A stretch of 64,000 bases of DNA from JBCCEJ01 sp039030335 (GCA_039030335.1 JBCCEJ010000002.1:1-64000), one strand, 5' to 3'. Counted from the first letter of the stretch, positions 1 to 9,009 are shown. Translations and numbers: made by a program. The notes: generated by a model from the letters alone, not told the origin.

Positions 1-139
1 CCAGGTCGTTGTCGAGGAGCCACGGTTGGACACACTCGCCTGGTGCGGGCGGAGCCTCTGCCGGTACGGTCTCCCGAGGGCTGGCCAGTCCGGCTTCGCA
101 GTCATCCAAGAGAGGCGCAAGGTTCGTGCAATAGAATTC

Positions 140-991
140 TCACAGGGCCTTCGCTGCCAGTCGGCCAAGCGTGTCTAGCGCTTCCAAATGCGCCTGTTCG
201 CCGAAACCGGGCCCGGGCGCTCGCACCGCGATGCGCTCTGCGCCTGCGTCAAGCCAACCCCTCAATTCGCGCAGCCACCGGTCCGGTTCTTCGTCTGGGT
301 AACGCATCTGCGCCTCGATACGAACGGACGCGGGATCGCGCCCCGCTTCTGCGGTGCGACGCCTCAGGTCATCGCGCAGACCCACAAATGCCTCTAGCGG
401 ACAGATGGCGAACCACCCGTCAGCCAGGCGCGCGATACGATCCATGACGCGCGGCTTGGGATACCGGTTGGCGCCATACCAGATGGGAATGGGCCGCTGC
501 ACCGGGAGTGGGTTCAAGCCGATGCCGGACACCTGTTCAAACGACCCCTTGAACTCGACCCGCGGTTGTGTCCAGAACTCGCGCAGCAGCCCTATTTGCT
601 CTGCCAGGCGGGCGCCGCGGTTTGTGAATGACCTTTCGCTTGCCGCATAAACAGGCGCGTAGCGGCCTATGCCAACGCCGAGGCGTAAGCGCCCGTGGCT
701 CAGGCAATCGAGTTCGGCTGCCTGTTTCGCGACCAGCAGCGTTGGGCGCGCAGGCACCACCAACACCGTCGTCGTAAGCTCGATTCGCTCGGTCACGGCG
801 GCGACGTAGGCGAGCAGCGTCAGCGGCTCGTGGGCCGGCCCGCCGTCCGGACGCACCTGCTGATCACCGACGCGCAGATGGCTGAAACCGAGTTGCTCCG
901 CGGCTGCCGCGAAGCGCCCGACAGCGCGCAGGTTGCCGCCGAGATCGTGCGCCGGCAGTGAAACCCCGAGATTCATGGCCTTCGAAGTCAT
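140..991 (-). CDS. LLM-class (luciferase-like) flavin-dependent oxidoreductase
   Basis: A 283-residue protein of the bacterial luciferase-like monooxygenase superfamily (TIM barrel using FMN or F420). Visible family features are the first barrel strand MNLGVSLPAHD, the segment RLRLGVGIGRYAPVY near residue 100, the strand PIPIWYGANRYPK in the second half, and ARLADGWF after it. The length is typical for the short single-domain members. The substrate cannot be read from the sequence; such proteins oxidise small organics or reduce F420-linked substrates. The start at 991 is an ATG; an ATG at 976 would start the protein directly at the first strand and is equally possible. It follows the HtrA-like gene by 32 bases on the same strand, so the two may be co-transcribed. 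Confidence 0.85.
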   Translation of the reverse strand: MTSKAMNLGVSLPAHDLGGNLRAVGRFAAAAEQLGFSHLRVGDQQVRPDGGPAHEPLTLLAYVAAVTERIELTTTVLVVPARPTLLVAKQAAELDCLSHGRLRLGVGIGRYAPVYAASERSFTNRGARLAEQIGLLREFWTQPRVEFKGSFEQVSGIGLNPLPVQRPIPIWYGANRYPKPRVMDRIARLADGWFAICPLEAFVGLRDDLRRRTAEAGRDPASVRIEAQMRYPDEEPDRWLRELRGWLDAGAERIAVRAPGPGFGEQAHLEALDTLGRLAAKAL

Positions 992-1023
992 CCTTGAGTC
1001 TGCCGCTGCTTTGACACCGGCGG

Positions 1024-2142
1024 TCAGTTCACAGCCAGGCCGTCGACTAGCATTGCAACCGACGGCGGGCTTAGCGACGCGGCTTGCGAGCCCTTCGGTA
1101 GCAATCGCTTGTCGGGTTCAGGGTCCTTCAAGTAATAGTCTTCGCGGTTGCCTGAACGCACGACAATCTCTTTCACTTCCGCCCCACGTAACACCGTCAC
1201 CGAAACTTCGCTACCTGCGGCACCCGTTTTCCAGAGCTCGCGGTAGAAAGCGGCCTGACTCTGTACACGTACACCGGAGACGGCCAGCACGATATCTTTC
1301 GGTAGCAGTCCCGCTTCGGCCCCGGGCCCGCCAGGTGTCACGAAGGTTACGAATACGCGATCGAGCAGTTCGCGCGTGAACACCCCTAGCCATGGACGAG
1401 GGGGGCCTGCGACCCGCCCGGCGTCCACCAGCTGTTCCAGCCGATTCTTGAGTGGGTCGATCGGTACGAACATGTTGCCAGGCACGGGCTCGCTGGCGCG
1501 AAATGCATCGCCGACATAAAGCGAACCGATGCCTATCAACTTCCCCTCGACATCGAGCAACGCTGCGCCAGCGAATTCGGCATAAGGTGGGGCCGTGAAA
1601 ATCGCGTTCTCCAGCAGGTACTCCCAGTAGCCGGCAAATTCACGGCGAGAGACCACCAGCGCAGGCTGCATGGACGGCGCGTCGATGCGGCTCGCAATGA
1701 TCACCTGTTGTCTTTCTGAAACGGCAGCCGAAGAACCAAATGAAATGGGCTCTACCTCAACGAGGCCGCTCTCTGCGCGCACGAGTCCGAAGCCCGTGTC
1801 GTAGTCATAGGCCACGATCTTGGCGGGAATATGCGTACCGTTGGCATCGACCAACGCGACCTCGGATGCTTCCAGGATCAGATAGCCGATGGTGAGCACG
1901 AGGCCGTCTTCGCCAATCACGACGCCGCTGCCCGAACGCTCAGTGCCCAGGAATGCCGCGGTTCTTGCAGCCGCGGGTATCTGAGCGCGGACTGTCACGA
2001 TGGCTGCCTGCAACGCTTCAGTCTGCGCCGGGGCGGAACGGGCCAGAGGCAGCAGACTCAGCCATGCAAAGACGAGCAGGAAGGTTGTGCAGTGCCTGGT
2101 GTAAAGGTGCGAGCCGAGGCACGTGTATCTATGCAGCAGCAT
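1024..2142 (-). CDS. HtrA/DegP-like S1C protein with PDZ domain, catalytic triad lost
   Basis: About 372 residues: a signal-anchor-like N-terminus (roughly residues 18-36, hydrophobic, ending LARSAPAQ), a trypsin-like beta-barrel domain (about 50-260) and one PDZ domain (about 275-355, RPWLGVF...PGGPGAEAGLLPKDIVLAVSG). The fold markers of S1C proteases are present: GSGVVIGEDG near the first barrel and DVEGKLIGIGSL after the active-site loop. Each expected triad residue is changed. LTNNHVV is LTIGYLI (His to Tyr), the TDLAL Asp is Gly (DTGFGL), and the GNSGG serine loop reads AEFAGAA (Ser to Ala). It is therefore probably a periplasmic scaffold or sensor rather than a protease. The ATG at 2142 is chosen because GAGG precedes it by five bases; an upstream in-frame start at 2184 is less likely. 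Confidence 0.8.
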   Translation of the reverse strand: MLLHRYTCLGSHLYTRHCTTFLLVFAWLSLLPLARSAPAQTEALQAAIVTVRAQIPAAARTAAFLGTERSGSGVVIGEDGLVLTIGYLILEASEVALVDANGTHIPAKIVAYDYDTGFGLVRAESGLVEVEPISFGSSAAVSERQQVIIASRIDAPSMQPALVVSRREFAGYWEYLLENAIFTAPPYAEFAGAALLDVEGKLIGIGSLYVGDAFRASEPVPGNMFVPIDPLKNRLEQLVDAGRVAGPPRPWLGVFTRELLDRVFVTFVTPGGPGAEAGLLPKDIVLAVSGVRVQSQAAFYRELWKTGAAGSEVSVTVLRGAEVKEIVVRSGNREDYYLKDPEPDKRLLPKGSQAASLSPPSVAMLVDGLAVN

Positions 2143-2585
2143 TGAGGCCTCATTCGGGTTGCATTCGTAAGCAGCGGCAGGCAAACCACTGCGCTGGATG
2201 TGGTTTGATTATCTACCACACGACTGTCGGCGCCTAACTCCGATAGTTCCCACCATACGTGAAGAGCACGATCGTTGTTTCATGTCGTTGGCCCCTACGG
2301 CCTCCGGTTCGCGCCCAGTGGCCCGGGGAAATTGCCGAGCGGCCTGCAAATGCTTCGACGTAGAGTATCTGGAACGCTCAGTTCACACCTGAGTCGGCCT
2401 CTGCAGTAAGCCTGCGCGGTAAATCGTGTCTCAATGGCGTCGCTCCGCCTGACGAACCGTCCGACGAGTTCTCAATTTGGCTGGGCTCGGCCACGGAAAT
2501 CAGCCACAGTGTGCGGTGTTGCGTGGCCCGGATTCCGGCACCGAATGGATCCGATGCCGCTTCGATCGTGACGCGTGCGCGCCAC
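2143..2585. other. Intergenic region, divergent promoters likely
   Basis: No credible gene lies between the divergent HtrA-like and Gfo/Idh/MocA genes. The left end holds the half-site array described separately at 2182-2220. The rest (about 2225-2585) shows no hairpin or repeat that I can support. Promoters for both flanking genes are expected here, but I cannot place them. Confidence 0.5.
2182..2220. promoter_or_regulatory. Alternating ACCAC / GTGGT half-site array
   Basis: CAAACCAC (2182-2189) and GTGGTTTG (2200-2207) form an 8-bp inverted repeat around 10 bases. The same GTGGT pairs again with ACCACA (2215-2220), also around 10 bases. The three half-sites start at 2185, 2200 and 2215, a regular 15-base step. 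The array sits about 40 bases upstream of the HtrA-like start codon. Alternating, evenly spaced half-sites suggest a dimeric or cooperatively binding regulator, or a structured leader; no regulator is identified. Confidence 0.4.
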
Positions 2586-3674
2586 ATGGAGAACCCCTTG
2601 GCTGAAGCTATTGCACCTCCCGTCAAGATTGGCATCGTTAGTCTGGCGATGTACCACGGCAACTTCTGGTCCCAGGCGATTCAGGCGTCTGAGCAAGCCG
2701 ATTTCATTGGCATTTGGGACGACGACCCTGAGCGAGGTGAGGCCGGTGCCCTGGCGTATGGGACGCGCTACATATCCGAACTCGGCATCTTGCTGGCGAG
2801 CTGTGATGCGGTGTGTATCACGTCGGAGACGCATCGTCATGCAGAGTTCGTCGAACAGGCGGCCGCAGCGGGTTGCCATGTACTGTGCGAGAAGCCGTTG
2901 GCCACCTCGATCGCTGACTGCGAACGAATCATCGCGGCGGTTGAGCGCTCGGGCATCACCTTCATGCAGAGCTATCCGAAGCGCTTTGATCCGGTCAACG
3001 CCGAACTGAAGCGCCTCATCGATAGTGGTGAACTCGGGACCATCACCCTGATGCGCGTGAGGCACGGACACCTCTACGGATTGCTGCGCAGCAGTCCACC
3101 GGTGTGGAAACGTGATCCGGCTACCTCGGGTGGCGGTGCATTGCTCGATGAAGGCTCGCACGGCGCGGACCTTATTCGTTGGTTGCTGGGAGAGCCCGAT
3201 GCAGTGATGGCAGCCGTGTCCAATCTGGCATTGGCTCATTCGGTAGAGGACCTGGGTGTTGCGGTGTTCCTCTACGACAACGGTCCCATTTGTGAACTGG
3301 CCGCCAGCGGGACCTTCGCAGCAGGTGACAACTCGGTCGAAATATTCGGCACGAAGGGTACGGCGGTGCTGTCCGGCGTAGATCTGGCCTCCCGTGATGT
3401 CACCCAAGGGAGCTTTCTGAAGGTGTGCCGGCTGACCGAAGAGAACTTGACTGACCCGACTACTCGGCAGTGGGAGGTATCGTCGATGACGCCCGGCTTT
3501 CAGTCCACGCCGGAGTTTCATCAACAGAATCCCCTGCAGTTCATCAAGGCTCTGGTAAACGGAGAACCGGCGCCTGTATCGGTACGGGATGGATTGCGCT
3601 CGCTGCAGATGATCGTTTCTGCCTACGAGGCGGCTCGCACCGGGACCACGGTTCGCATTCCGCCAGCCCGGTGA
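2586..3674 (+). CDS. Gfo/Idh/MocA-family NAD(P)-dependent oxidoreductase
   Basis: 362 residues from the ATG at 2586. The fold is a Rossmann domain (about residues 12-130) followed by the C-terminal alpha/beta dehydrogenase domain. Family signatures seen are HVLCEKPLATS (the EKP motif, whose Lys is the usual catalytic residue) and GGGALLDEGSHGADLIRWLLGEP. Members oxidise or isomerise sugars, inositols and related polyols. The first strand reads KIGIVSLAMYHGNFW, so the usual GxGxxG dinucleotide motif is not recognisable, which leaves cofactor binding uncertain. No good ribosome-binding site precedes the chosen ATG; an earlier in-frame start at 2511 would add an unconserved-looking 25 residues. 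It stands alone between divergent and non-coding flanks, so context gives no substrate. Confidence 0.85.
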   Translation: MENPLAEAIAPPVKIGIVSLAMYHGNFWSQAIQASEQADFIGIWDDDPERGEAGALAYGTRYISELGILLASCDAVCITSETHRHAEFVEQAAAAGCHVLCEKPLATSIADCERIIAAVERSGITFMQSYPKRFDPVNAELKRLIDSGELGTITLMRVRHGHLYGLLRSSPPVWKRDPATSGGGALLDEGSHGADLIRWLLGEPDAVMAAVSNLALAHSVEDLGVAVFLYDNGPICELAASGTFAAGDNSVEIFGTKGTAVLSGVDLASRDVTQGSFLKVCRLTEENLTDPTTRQWEVSSMTPGFQSTPEFHQQNPLQFIKALVNGEPAPVSVRDGLRSLQMIVSAYEAARTGTTVRIPPAR

Positions 3675-4141
3675 ATCTCCGGGCCGGCTCCCGCTCCCGG
3701 TTACTTTCGACCTGCCGCCAGTTAGCCCGCTTACACCCCGCCTGAAGCTTCCCTCGACCGTTATCCTGAACTGCACCCCGCGCCCGGTGGCATTGAGCGC
3801 GCCGTGGTCGCGGCGAACCGGGCGGTAACCATCCGCGAACCCGCGCAGCTTCGTGTACCCGGTGCAGGCAGTTACCGAACACCTGCAGATCCTCGCACGG
3901 CATCTGCAAATGCCGATTCATATGCTTGAGTGCTGCGGGCTATTCGAGCGGCTGCCTGTTTGGGCGCCAGAACCCATAGTGCGAAAGAACGCCTTCGTTA
4001 GCAGTTCCGGTTCGCTCCCGAACTTCGACGTCGCGCCGCGTTGCGCCAGGCTTTGCAATTGGCCCGGGCGATACCCTGGGTGAGTTCTACCGCGACTTGC
4101 TACAGTGCCGGGAAGACCGGGGTTGGAGTGAAACAGACGCG
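3675..4141. other. Intergenic region without a supported gene
   Basis: 467 bases between two plus-strand genes. Short open frames exist (for example 3853-4083) but show no recognisable domain. The frame of the downstream cupin stays open upstream to about 3980, without an ATG or GTG but with a TTG at 4097. An N-terminal extension of the cupin or a truncated ancestor is therefore possible. No terminator or repeat was seen. Confidence 0.4.
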
Positions 4142-4687
4142 ATGTACCTCAGCATTGAGCGGCACGATAACGGTGTGCGCTGTGAGCGCGACACAGACAT
4201 CATCTACGACCTCGCCGCGGGCGAGGCGAAGTTCGGTACCGGAGCAACTCGCGGACCTTCGCTGCGTTGGCGGCTCGGTGGGGCAGGTGAGCCGACCGCA
4301 CTACTTGCGCGCCTCGTAGATCTGACCAGCGCGCACGACTGGATCGTGCGCTGCGACCGCGTCGACTTTCCGCCAGGGAGCGTCGCGTACCGGCACACCC
4401 ATCCAGGACCGGGTATCCGCTGCACGCTGTTCGGGAGTTTGACCATTGAATCGAACGACAGCGTGAGCAGCTACGGACCGATGGAGCCGTGGTTCGAGGC
4501 GGGGCCCGAGCCGGTGCGAGCGACGGCCGATGCCGACAACGCCAGTGCTTTCGTGCGCGTTATGCTCCTGCCGGCACAATGGGCGGGTAGACGCACGATT
4601 ACGTACGTCGATCCGGCTGACGCCGATCGTCCAAAACTGCAGCGGCCGACGGTCTTTTTCGACCGGCGCATTGAACTGAGAGCTTAG
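4142..4687 (+). CDS. Cupin-domain protein
   Basis: 181 residues from the ATG at 4142. The core CDRVDFPPGSVAYRHTHPGP, followed by GIRCTLFGSLTIE, is a cupin motif 1 with an HxH metal-ligand pair. The second motif is less obvious, and a phenylalanine-rich C-terminus (PTVFFDRRIEL) closes the protein. Cupins of this kind are small beta-barrels that bind a metal and act as dioxygenases, isomerases or ligand sensors; the sequence does not say which. Start choice: GGAG lies about 15 bases before the ATG, which is weak. A TTG at 4097 in the same frame would add 15 residues. The upstream frame remains open without a stronger start. Confidence 0.65.
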   Translation: MYLSIERHDNGVRCERDTDIIYDLAAGEAKFGTGATRGPSLRWRLGGAGEPTALLARLVDLTSAHDWIVRCDRVDFPPGSVAYRHTHPGPGIRCTLFGSLTIESNDSVSSYGPMEPWFEAGPEPVRATADADNASAFVRVMLLPAQWAGRRTITYVDPADADRPKLQRPTVFFDRRIELRA

Positions 4688-4774
4688 GCGCGCGGCCTCT
4701 GCGCGCGTCACCGCAGGAAAGGACCGATGCCCCAGCGTTTGGAAGGGCAAGCTGAATGCGCGCAGGCGGTTTTG

Positions 4775-5698
4775 TCAGCGGCGGTCGAGTCGCATGCGCC
4801 GGGTGAGGAAAGCGCTGATTTCCGCCAGTGACTCAGCGGCTTCGGGGTATCCGTCGTAGTACTCGAATACATGCCATAACCCGTGCCACACGCGCGACTC
4901 TACCTCCGTGCCGTGCCGGCGCATCTGGCGCTCCAGGCGTAGGCACATGGGCATTAACAGATCTCTTGTTCCCGTGGTGATGATCGTTGGCGGGAGTCTT
5001 GCGAGGCGGCCGAACAGTGGAGAGATGGTCGGGTCGGTCGCGTCGTAGTCCTGCGCGTATACAGCGCTTATCTCGTTCACCCGCGCGGGCGCGAGCGTCG
5101 GATCCGCGTTTCTCGTAGGCTCGAACAGTGTGGGATCGGTACGCAGATCCACCGCGGGTGACAGCAGCGCCATCGCCCGCGCTTCACGAATTCCCGCCGC
5201 TCTGGCCTTCTGCGCGACCAACAACGCGAGGTTGCCGCCCGCAGACTCACCGGCCAGCAGCAGTGGACCTTGGTACGCCGCGGCAACGGCTCGCCACGCC
5301 GCAAAGCAGTCTTCGATGGCAGCCGGCGCCGGATGCTCGGGCGCCAGGCGGTACCACGGTGCGATGACCTCAACCTGACAATGTTCGGCCAGCGCGCCGA
5401 TGATCGGCAGATCACAGTAGGGCGAACCGGAAACGAATCCACCGCCGAACACGTAGAACAGCACTCCTTGCGGCGCATCGTTAGCGGCTGATGTCACCCG
5501 CTCGCATTTAACGCCGCCGATCTGAACGGTGTCCGACGCCAGTTGATGACGTTCGATCGCCCGCTCTGCGTTGGGAGTCTGCGACGCAATGATGTCATTG
5601 CGCACCTCGGCGATTCGTGCAAAGTCGGTAGGCGTGTGATCGACCACAAACGCTTGCAGGAATGCCTGCGCTTCTGGCGATAGGTCAGGTCCGTTCAT
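4775..5698 (-). CDS. Alpha/beta hydrolase, hormone-sensitive-lipase family esterase
   Basis: 307 residues with the alpha/beta hydrolase-3 fold. The nucleophile elbow is LLLAGESAGGNLALL (Ser in GESAG); the acid is probably the Asp of TGTRDLLMP and the base the His in WHGLWHVFEYY near the C-terminus. The oxyanion-hole motif HGGG is altered: it reads YVFGGGFVSGSP, with Phe in place of His. The HSL-type short-chain esterase assignment is therefore good, but activity is not assured. The gene is the last of a minus-strand run, 41 bases after the betaine-transporter permease, and may be co-transcribed with it. Its substrate could then be an ester-linked osmolyte or carnitine-like compound, but this is only inference from position. 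Confidence 0.85.
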   Translation of the reverse strand: MNGPDLSPEAQAFLQAFVVDHTPTDFARIAEVRNDIIASQTPNAERAIERHQLASDTVQIGGVKCERVTSAANDAPQGVLFYVFGGGFVSGSPYCDLPIIGALAEHCQVEVIAPWYRLAPEHPAPAAIEDCFAAWRAVAAAYQGPLLLAGESAGGNLALLVAQKARAAGIREARAMALLSPAVDLRTDPTLFEPTRNADPTLAPARVNEISAVYAQDYDATDPTISPLFGRLARLPPTIITTGTRDLLMPMCLRLERQMRRHGTEVESRVWHGLWHVFEYYDGYPEAAESLAEISAFLTRRMRLDRR

Positions 5699-5739
5699 CG
5701 ATTATCAGGAGGGCGTATGCCGTCGTCCGCTCGTGCTGC

Positions 5740-7878
5740 TCAAGCATTCAAACCGAGTTCGGTCTGCTTGCGTTTACTCCAGGCCTGTGTCAGCCGGTCG
5801 GCAACGATGGCGACCAAGGCCATGCCGAGTCCCGCCACAATACCCAGGCCCGCTTCGCCATCAGCCAGCCCGATATAAACCAGTTGCCCCAGTCCGTTGG
5901 TTCCCACGAGCGCCGCAATCACCAGCATCGCAATCCCGAACATGATGGTCTGGTTGAGACCCAGCATGATGACGGGCAGCGCCAGCGGCATCCGCACGCG
6001 CCAAAGCAGTTGCCAACGTGTACAGCCGAGCGACGTAGCCGCTTCTATAACACTCTCCGGAACGTTGCGCAGGCCGTGCTCCGCGTACCGAATAGCGGGC
6101 ACCGTTGCGTACGCCATGACGGCCAGCAGTGCGGTGAATTCGCCAATCTTGAAGATCATCACAAACGGAATGAGGATCACGAACAGCGGCATGGTCTGCA
6201 GCGTGTCATTGAATGGCCGCAGAAGTCTGGAAACGGCGGCAAACTCCGCAGCCAGAACTCCAAGTGTAGTGCCGAGCAAGAACGACAGAACGACCGCCAG
6301 GCCGCACAGGTAGATGCTGAGCATGGTTTGTGGCCAGATGCCGGCCAACAGCAGAAAGGCCAGGCCGGACAGCACGGTCATGGCGAGTCGCACACCGCCT
6401 AGCTGCCAGCCAACGAGGGTCAGCATCGCCACAACCGCGGGCCACGGCAGACGGGTAAGACCAAAGTAGAAAACAATCGCAAACAGCGTAACGACGATCG
6501 CCGTACCTACGCCGGTGCGCCACCACGTCAAACCAGTGGCGGAAACGGCGAGCGCCAGATAGATGAGTTTGCGCTCCATTGTGAATTCGAAGCCCCAGGA
6601 GAACGGCGTAACCACTTTCTCCAGCCCAAGTTTTAGCGGCAGCATCAGAAAGAACAGCAGGTTGGTTTTCACTTCACCCAGCACCGAGCCCACCGTGGCG
6701 GCCTCGGATAGCGGTACGGGCGCCGCCATGAACGTTTCCAGTCCCTGGTTCAGAACCCCGGCAATATCGAGCTGCCAGTGTTCGGGAAATACCGCCAAGA
6801 CGGGCAGCGCCAGCGACAGGCCATAAATCAACAGCCCGCCAGCTGCAGTCACCACCAGAGTCTTGTGGCGTGCGTAGAAGGAGACATCGCCGGCACCGGC
6901 GCGGTCACCATCTTTGTGCGCCAGCGCAGACGTCACCCGGTCCATCACCATCGCCATCAGCGCGATCACGAGGCCCGCGACCAGACTTTCGCCGAACAGG
7001 GCTTTGCGGATAGCCAACAACACTTCCCAGCCGATATCGGCTGAACCGCCGATAATGGACGCGATAATAACCATCGAAAACGCGGCCATCGTGGTCTGAT
7101 TGATACCGAGCAGAATTTGACGTAATGCACTCGGCACGCGAACGAGCCAGAACAACTGCGCATTGGTGGCACCAGACATCAGACCCGATTCCACTACCTC
7201 TGGCGGTACGTTGCGTAAACCGAGCAACGTGTTGCGCACCATTGGTGGGAACGCGTAGAGCACGCTGGCGATCAGGCCAACAACCGGGCCCAGACCAAAG
7301 AGCAGCAGAATCGGCAACAGGTACGCGAATGCCGGTACCGTCTGCAGCAAATCCAGCATGCGCAGGATGACGCGCTCAAGTCGCGGTTGGAGAAACCCCA
7401 ATGCTCCGAACGCAAAGCCAACCGCAATCGCGAGAGGTACCGACATAGCGACCAGAGCCAGCGAGTTCATCGACTCGGTCCACAGGCCAACGGCCAGCAT
7501 GTAACCGAGCGCCAGAGCGGCGAACAGGGACAGTTTCCAGCCGGCAACAGCCCAGGTCACCGCGACCACGACGAACATGATGACCGACCATGGCAGCCAG
7601 TTCAGGGTCTCGCGCACAGCGCGCATTGGTATATCCAGCGCAGCCGTAACGCCACGAAAGAACCCTCCGGCGGTCTCTACCAACCACGCCATGCCGGTAT
7701 CGATCGCTGGTGCAATCGGGATGGCCCAAGCGGCTGGAAACGCCATCATCCATGGCGCGCCGTCGCGTACTGACAGCATGAGTAATGTGGCTATGATGAG
7801 CGCCAACCAGCCCCAGTGGTGCCCGTTGACTGACCGGTCGACCCGCCCCATCAGACTAACCTGCGCACCGTTGCTCAA
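5740..7878 (-). CDS. Betaine/proline-type ABC transporter permease with two fused membrane domains
   Basis: 712 residues, an inner-membrane permease of the ProU/OpuA class. It contains two complete binding-protein-dependent permease domains in one chain, about residues 100-310 and 470-700. Each domain carries an EAA-type loop that contacts the ATPase (VVESGLMSGATNAQLFW in the first, VIEAATSLGCTRWQLLW in the second), each followed by a related LGxNQT segment (LLGINQTTMAA; MLGLNQTIMFG). Most ProW proteins are half this size and work as homodimers, so here the channel would be a single polypeptide. It is 10 bases downstream of the ATPase gene and in one transcription unit with the binding protein further upstream. 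Import of glycine betaine or a related quaternary amine is inferred from the whole set. Confidence 0.9.
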   Translation of the reverse strand: MSNGAQVSLMGRVDRSVNGHHWGWLALIIATLLMLSVRDGAPWMMAFPAAWAIPIAPAIDTGMAWLVETAGGFFRGVTAALDIPMRAVRETLNWLPWSVIMFVVVAVTWAVAGWKLSLFAALALGYMLAVGLWTESMNSLALVAMSVPLAIAVGFAFGALGFLQPRLERVILRMLDLLQTVPAFAYLLPILLLFGLGPVVGLIASVLYAFPPMVRNTLLGLRNVPPEVVESGLMSGATNAQLFWLVRVPSALRQILLGINQTTMAAFSMVIIASIIGGSADIGWEVLLAIRKALFGESLVAGLVIALMAMVMDRVTSALAHKDGDRAGAGDVSFYARHKTLVVTAAGGLLIYGLSLALPVLAVFPEHWQLDIAGVLNQGLETFMAAPVPLSEAATVGSVLGEVKTNLLFFLMLPLKLGLEKVVTPFSWGFEFTMERKLIYLALAVSATGLTWWRTGVGTAIVVTLFAIVFYFGLTRLPWPAVVAMLTLVGWQLGGVRLAMTVLSGLAFLLLAGIWPQTMLSIYLCGLAVVLSFLLGTTLGVLAAEFAAVSRLLRPFNDTLQTMPLFVILIPFVMIFKIGEFTALLAVMAYATVPAIRYAEHGLRNVPESVIEAATSLGCTRWQLLWRVRMPLALPVIMLGLNQTIMFGIAMLVIAALVGTNGLGQLVYIGLADGEAGLGIVAGLGMALVAIVADRLTQAWSKRKQTELGLNA

Positions 7879-7888
7879 GTACGCGGGC

Positions 7889-8944
7889 TCATTGCTTGCC
7901 GGGGTGCCCGCCGCGCGCCAGCGCGGCGATCACACATTGCTGGGTAATCACGCCTACGGGCTGGTCGTCTTCGACCACGCTCACCGCATCGACTGAAGAC
8001 AGCGACGGCAACAGTTCTTCGATAATTGTGCTGGCTGCCACGCGCGTGGCTGGGAGCGCCCCATCTTCAGCGTCTCGCTGCATGATGTCTCTGGCGCAAA
8101 GGACGCGTGCCAGGGGCACGTCGGAGGTGAATTCGGCGACATAGTCGTCGATGGGATTCAGTACGAGCTCCGCCGGAGTACCCATCTGTACGACCAGTCC
8201 GTCGCGCATGATCATCATACGGTCTGCGATCCGCAGGGCTTCCTGGAAGTCGTGGGTGATGAAGACGATCGACTTCTTCAACGCCGATTGAATACGCAAG
8301 AACTCGTCTTGCATCTGGCGTCTTATCAGTGGGTCCAGGGCCGAGAACGGCTCATCCAGAAACCACATTTCCGGCTCTACCGCGAGCGATCGCGCGATGC
8401 CCACCCTCTGTTGCTGTCCTCCTGAGAGCTGGCGTGGGAAGCTGCTTTCCCGACCCTGCAGTCCGACCAGTTCGATCACGCGCGCAGCCCGCTCGCGCTG
8501 CTCCGGTTCTGACAGACCTTGCAGCCGTAATGGAAACGCCACGTTTTCCGCCACGCTAAGGTGCGGCATCAGACCAAAGCTCTGAAACACCATGCCCATC
8601 TTATGGCGTCGGATCTCGATCAGTTCCTTGCTGGAGCGTTTCAGCAGATCTTCGCCATCCAACAGGATTTCACCGAAGCTCGGTTCGACCAGCCGTGACA
8701 GACAGCGCACTACGGTCGATTTACCGGAACCGGACAGACCCATGATCACGAAGATCTCACCAGCTCCGACGTCGAAGCTTACGTCCACCGCGGCGGGGAT
8801 CGCGCCTTCGGCGCGCATCCGGTTGGCCAAATCCTCAGGATCGGCGTTGGCGACCTCGTGTTGGAATTGAGGTGCCGCGTCGACGTTATAGACTTTCCAG
8901 ACATGCCGACACGAGAGCTTCGTGTTGGCCAAGGCGTCGTTCAT
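7889..8944 (-). CDS. proV: Glycine betaine/proline ABC transporter ATP-binding subunit
   Basis: 351 residues. The N-terminal extension and EGAIPAAVDVSFDV lead-in are typical of ProV. The ATPase motifs are intact: Walker A GLSGSGKST, Q-loop MVFQSFGLMPH, signature LSGGQQQRVGIARSLA, Walker B WFLDEPFSALDP and switch His in VFITHDFQEALRIADRM. The C-terminus after about residue 270 has one CBS-like segment (AVSVVEDDQPVGVITQQCVIAALA); in ProU-type systems this region senses ionic strength or nucleotides. It energises the double-domain permease encoded immediately downstream. The gap to the upstream binding-protein gene holds a strong hairpin (9010-9031) that may reduce its expression relative to the binding protein. 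Confidence 0.92.
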   Translation of the reverse strand: MNDALANTKLSCRHVWKVYNVDAAPQFQHEVANADPEDLANRMRAEGAIPAAVDVSFDVGAGEIFVIMGLSGSGKSTVVRCLSRLVEPSFGEILLDGEDLLKRSSKELIEIRRHKMGMVFQSFGLMPHLSVAENVAFPLRLQGLSEPEQRERAARVIELVGLQGRESSFPRQLSGGQQQRVGIARSLAVEPEMWFLDEPFSALDPLIRRQMQDEFLRIQSALKKSIVFITHDFQEALRIADRMMIMRDGLVVQMGTPAELVLNPIDDYVAEFTSDVPLARVLCARDIMQRDAEDGALPATRVAASTIIEELLPSLSSVDAVSVVEDDQPVGVITQQCVIAALARGGHPGKQ

Positions 8945-9009
8945 TGCAGAATCACGCGAAGTTCAACCGCCGTGGCGGCGCTGGCGGAGGCGCACCAACC
9001 GGGACAAAC

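Noticed and set aside
43..447. Left-edge plus-strand frame
   Set aside because: Mostly antisense to the luciferase-like gene; no domain or RBS.
2472..3776. 434-residue minus-strand frame
   Set aside because: Antisense to the Gfo/Idh/MocA gene; no recognisable domain.
5662..6402. 246-residue plus-strand frame
   Set aside because: Antisense of the permease, with the skewed Gln/Arg/Pro composition of a shadow frame.
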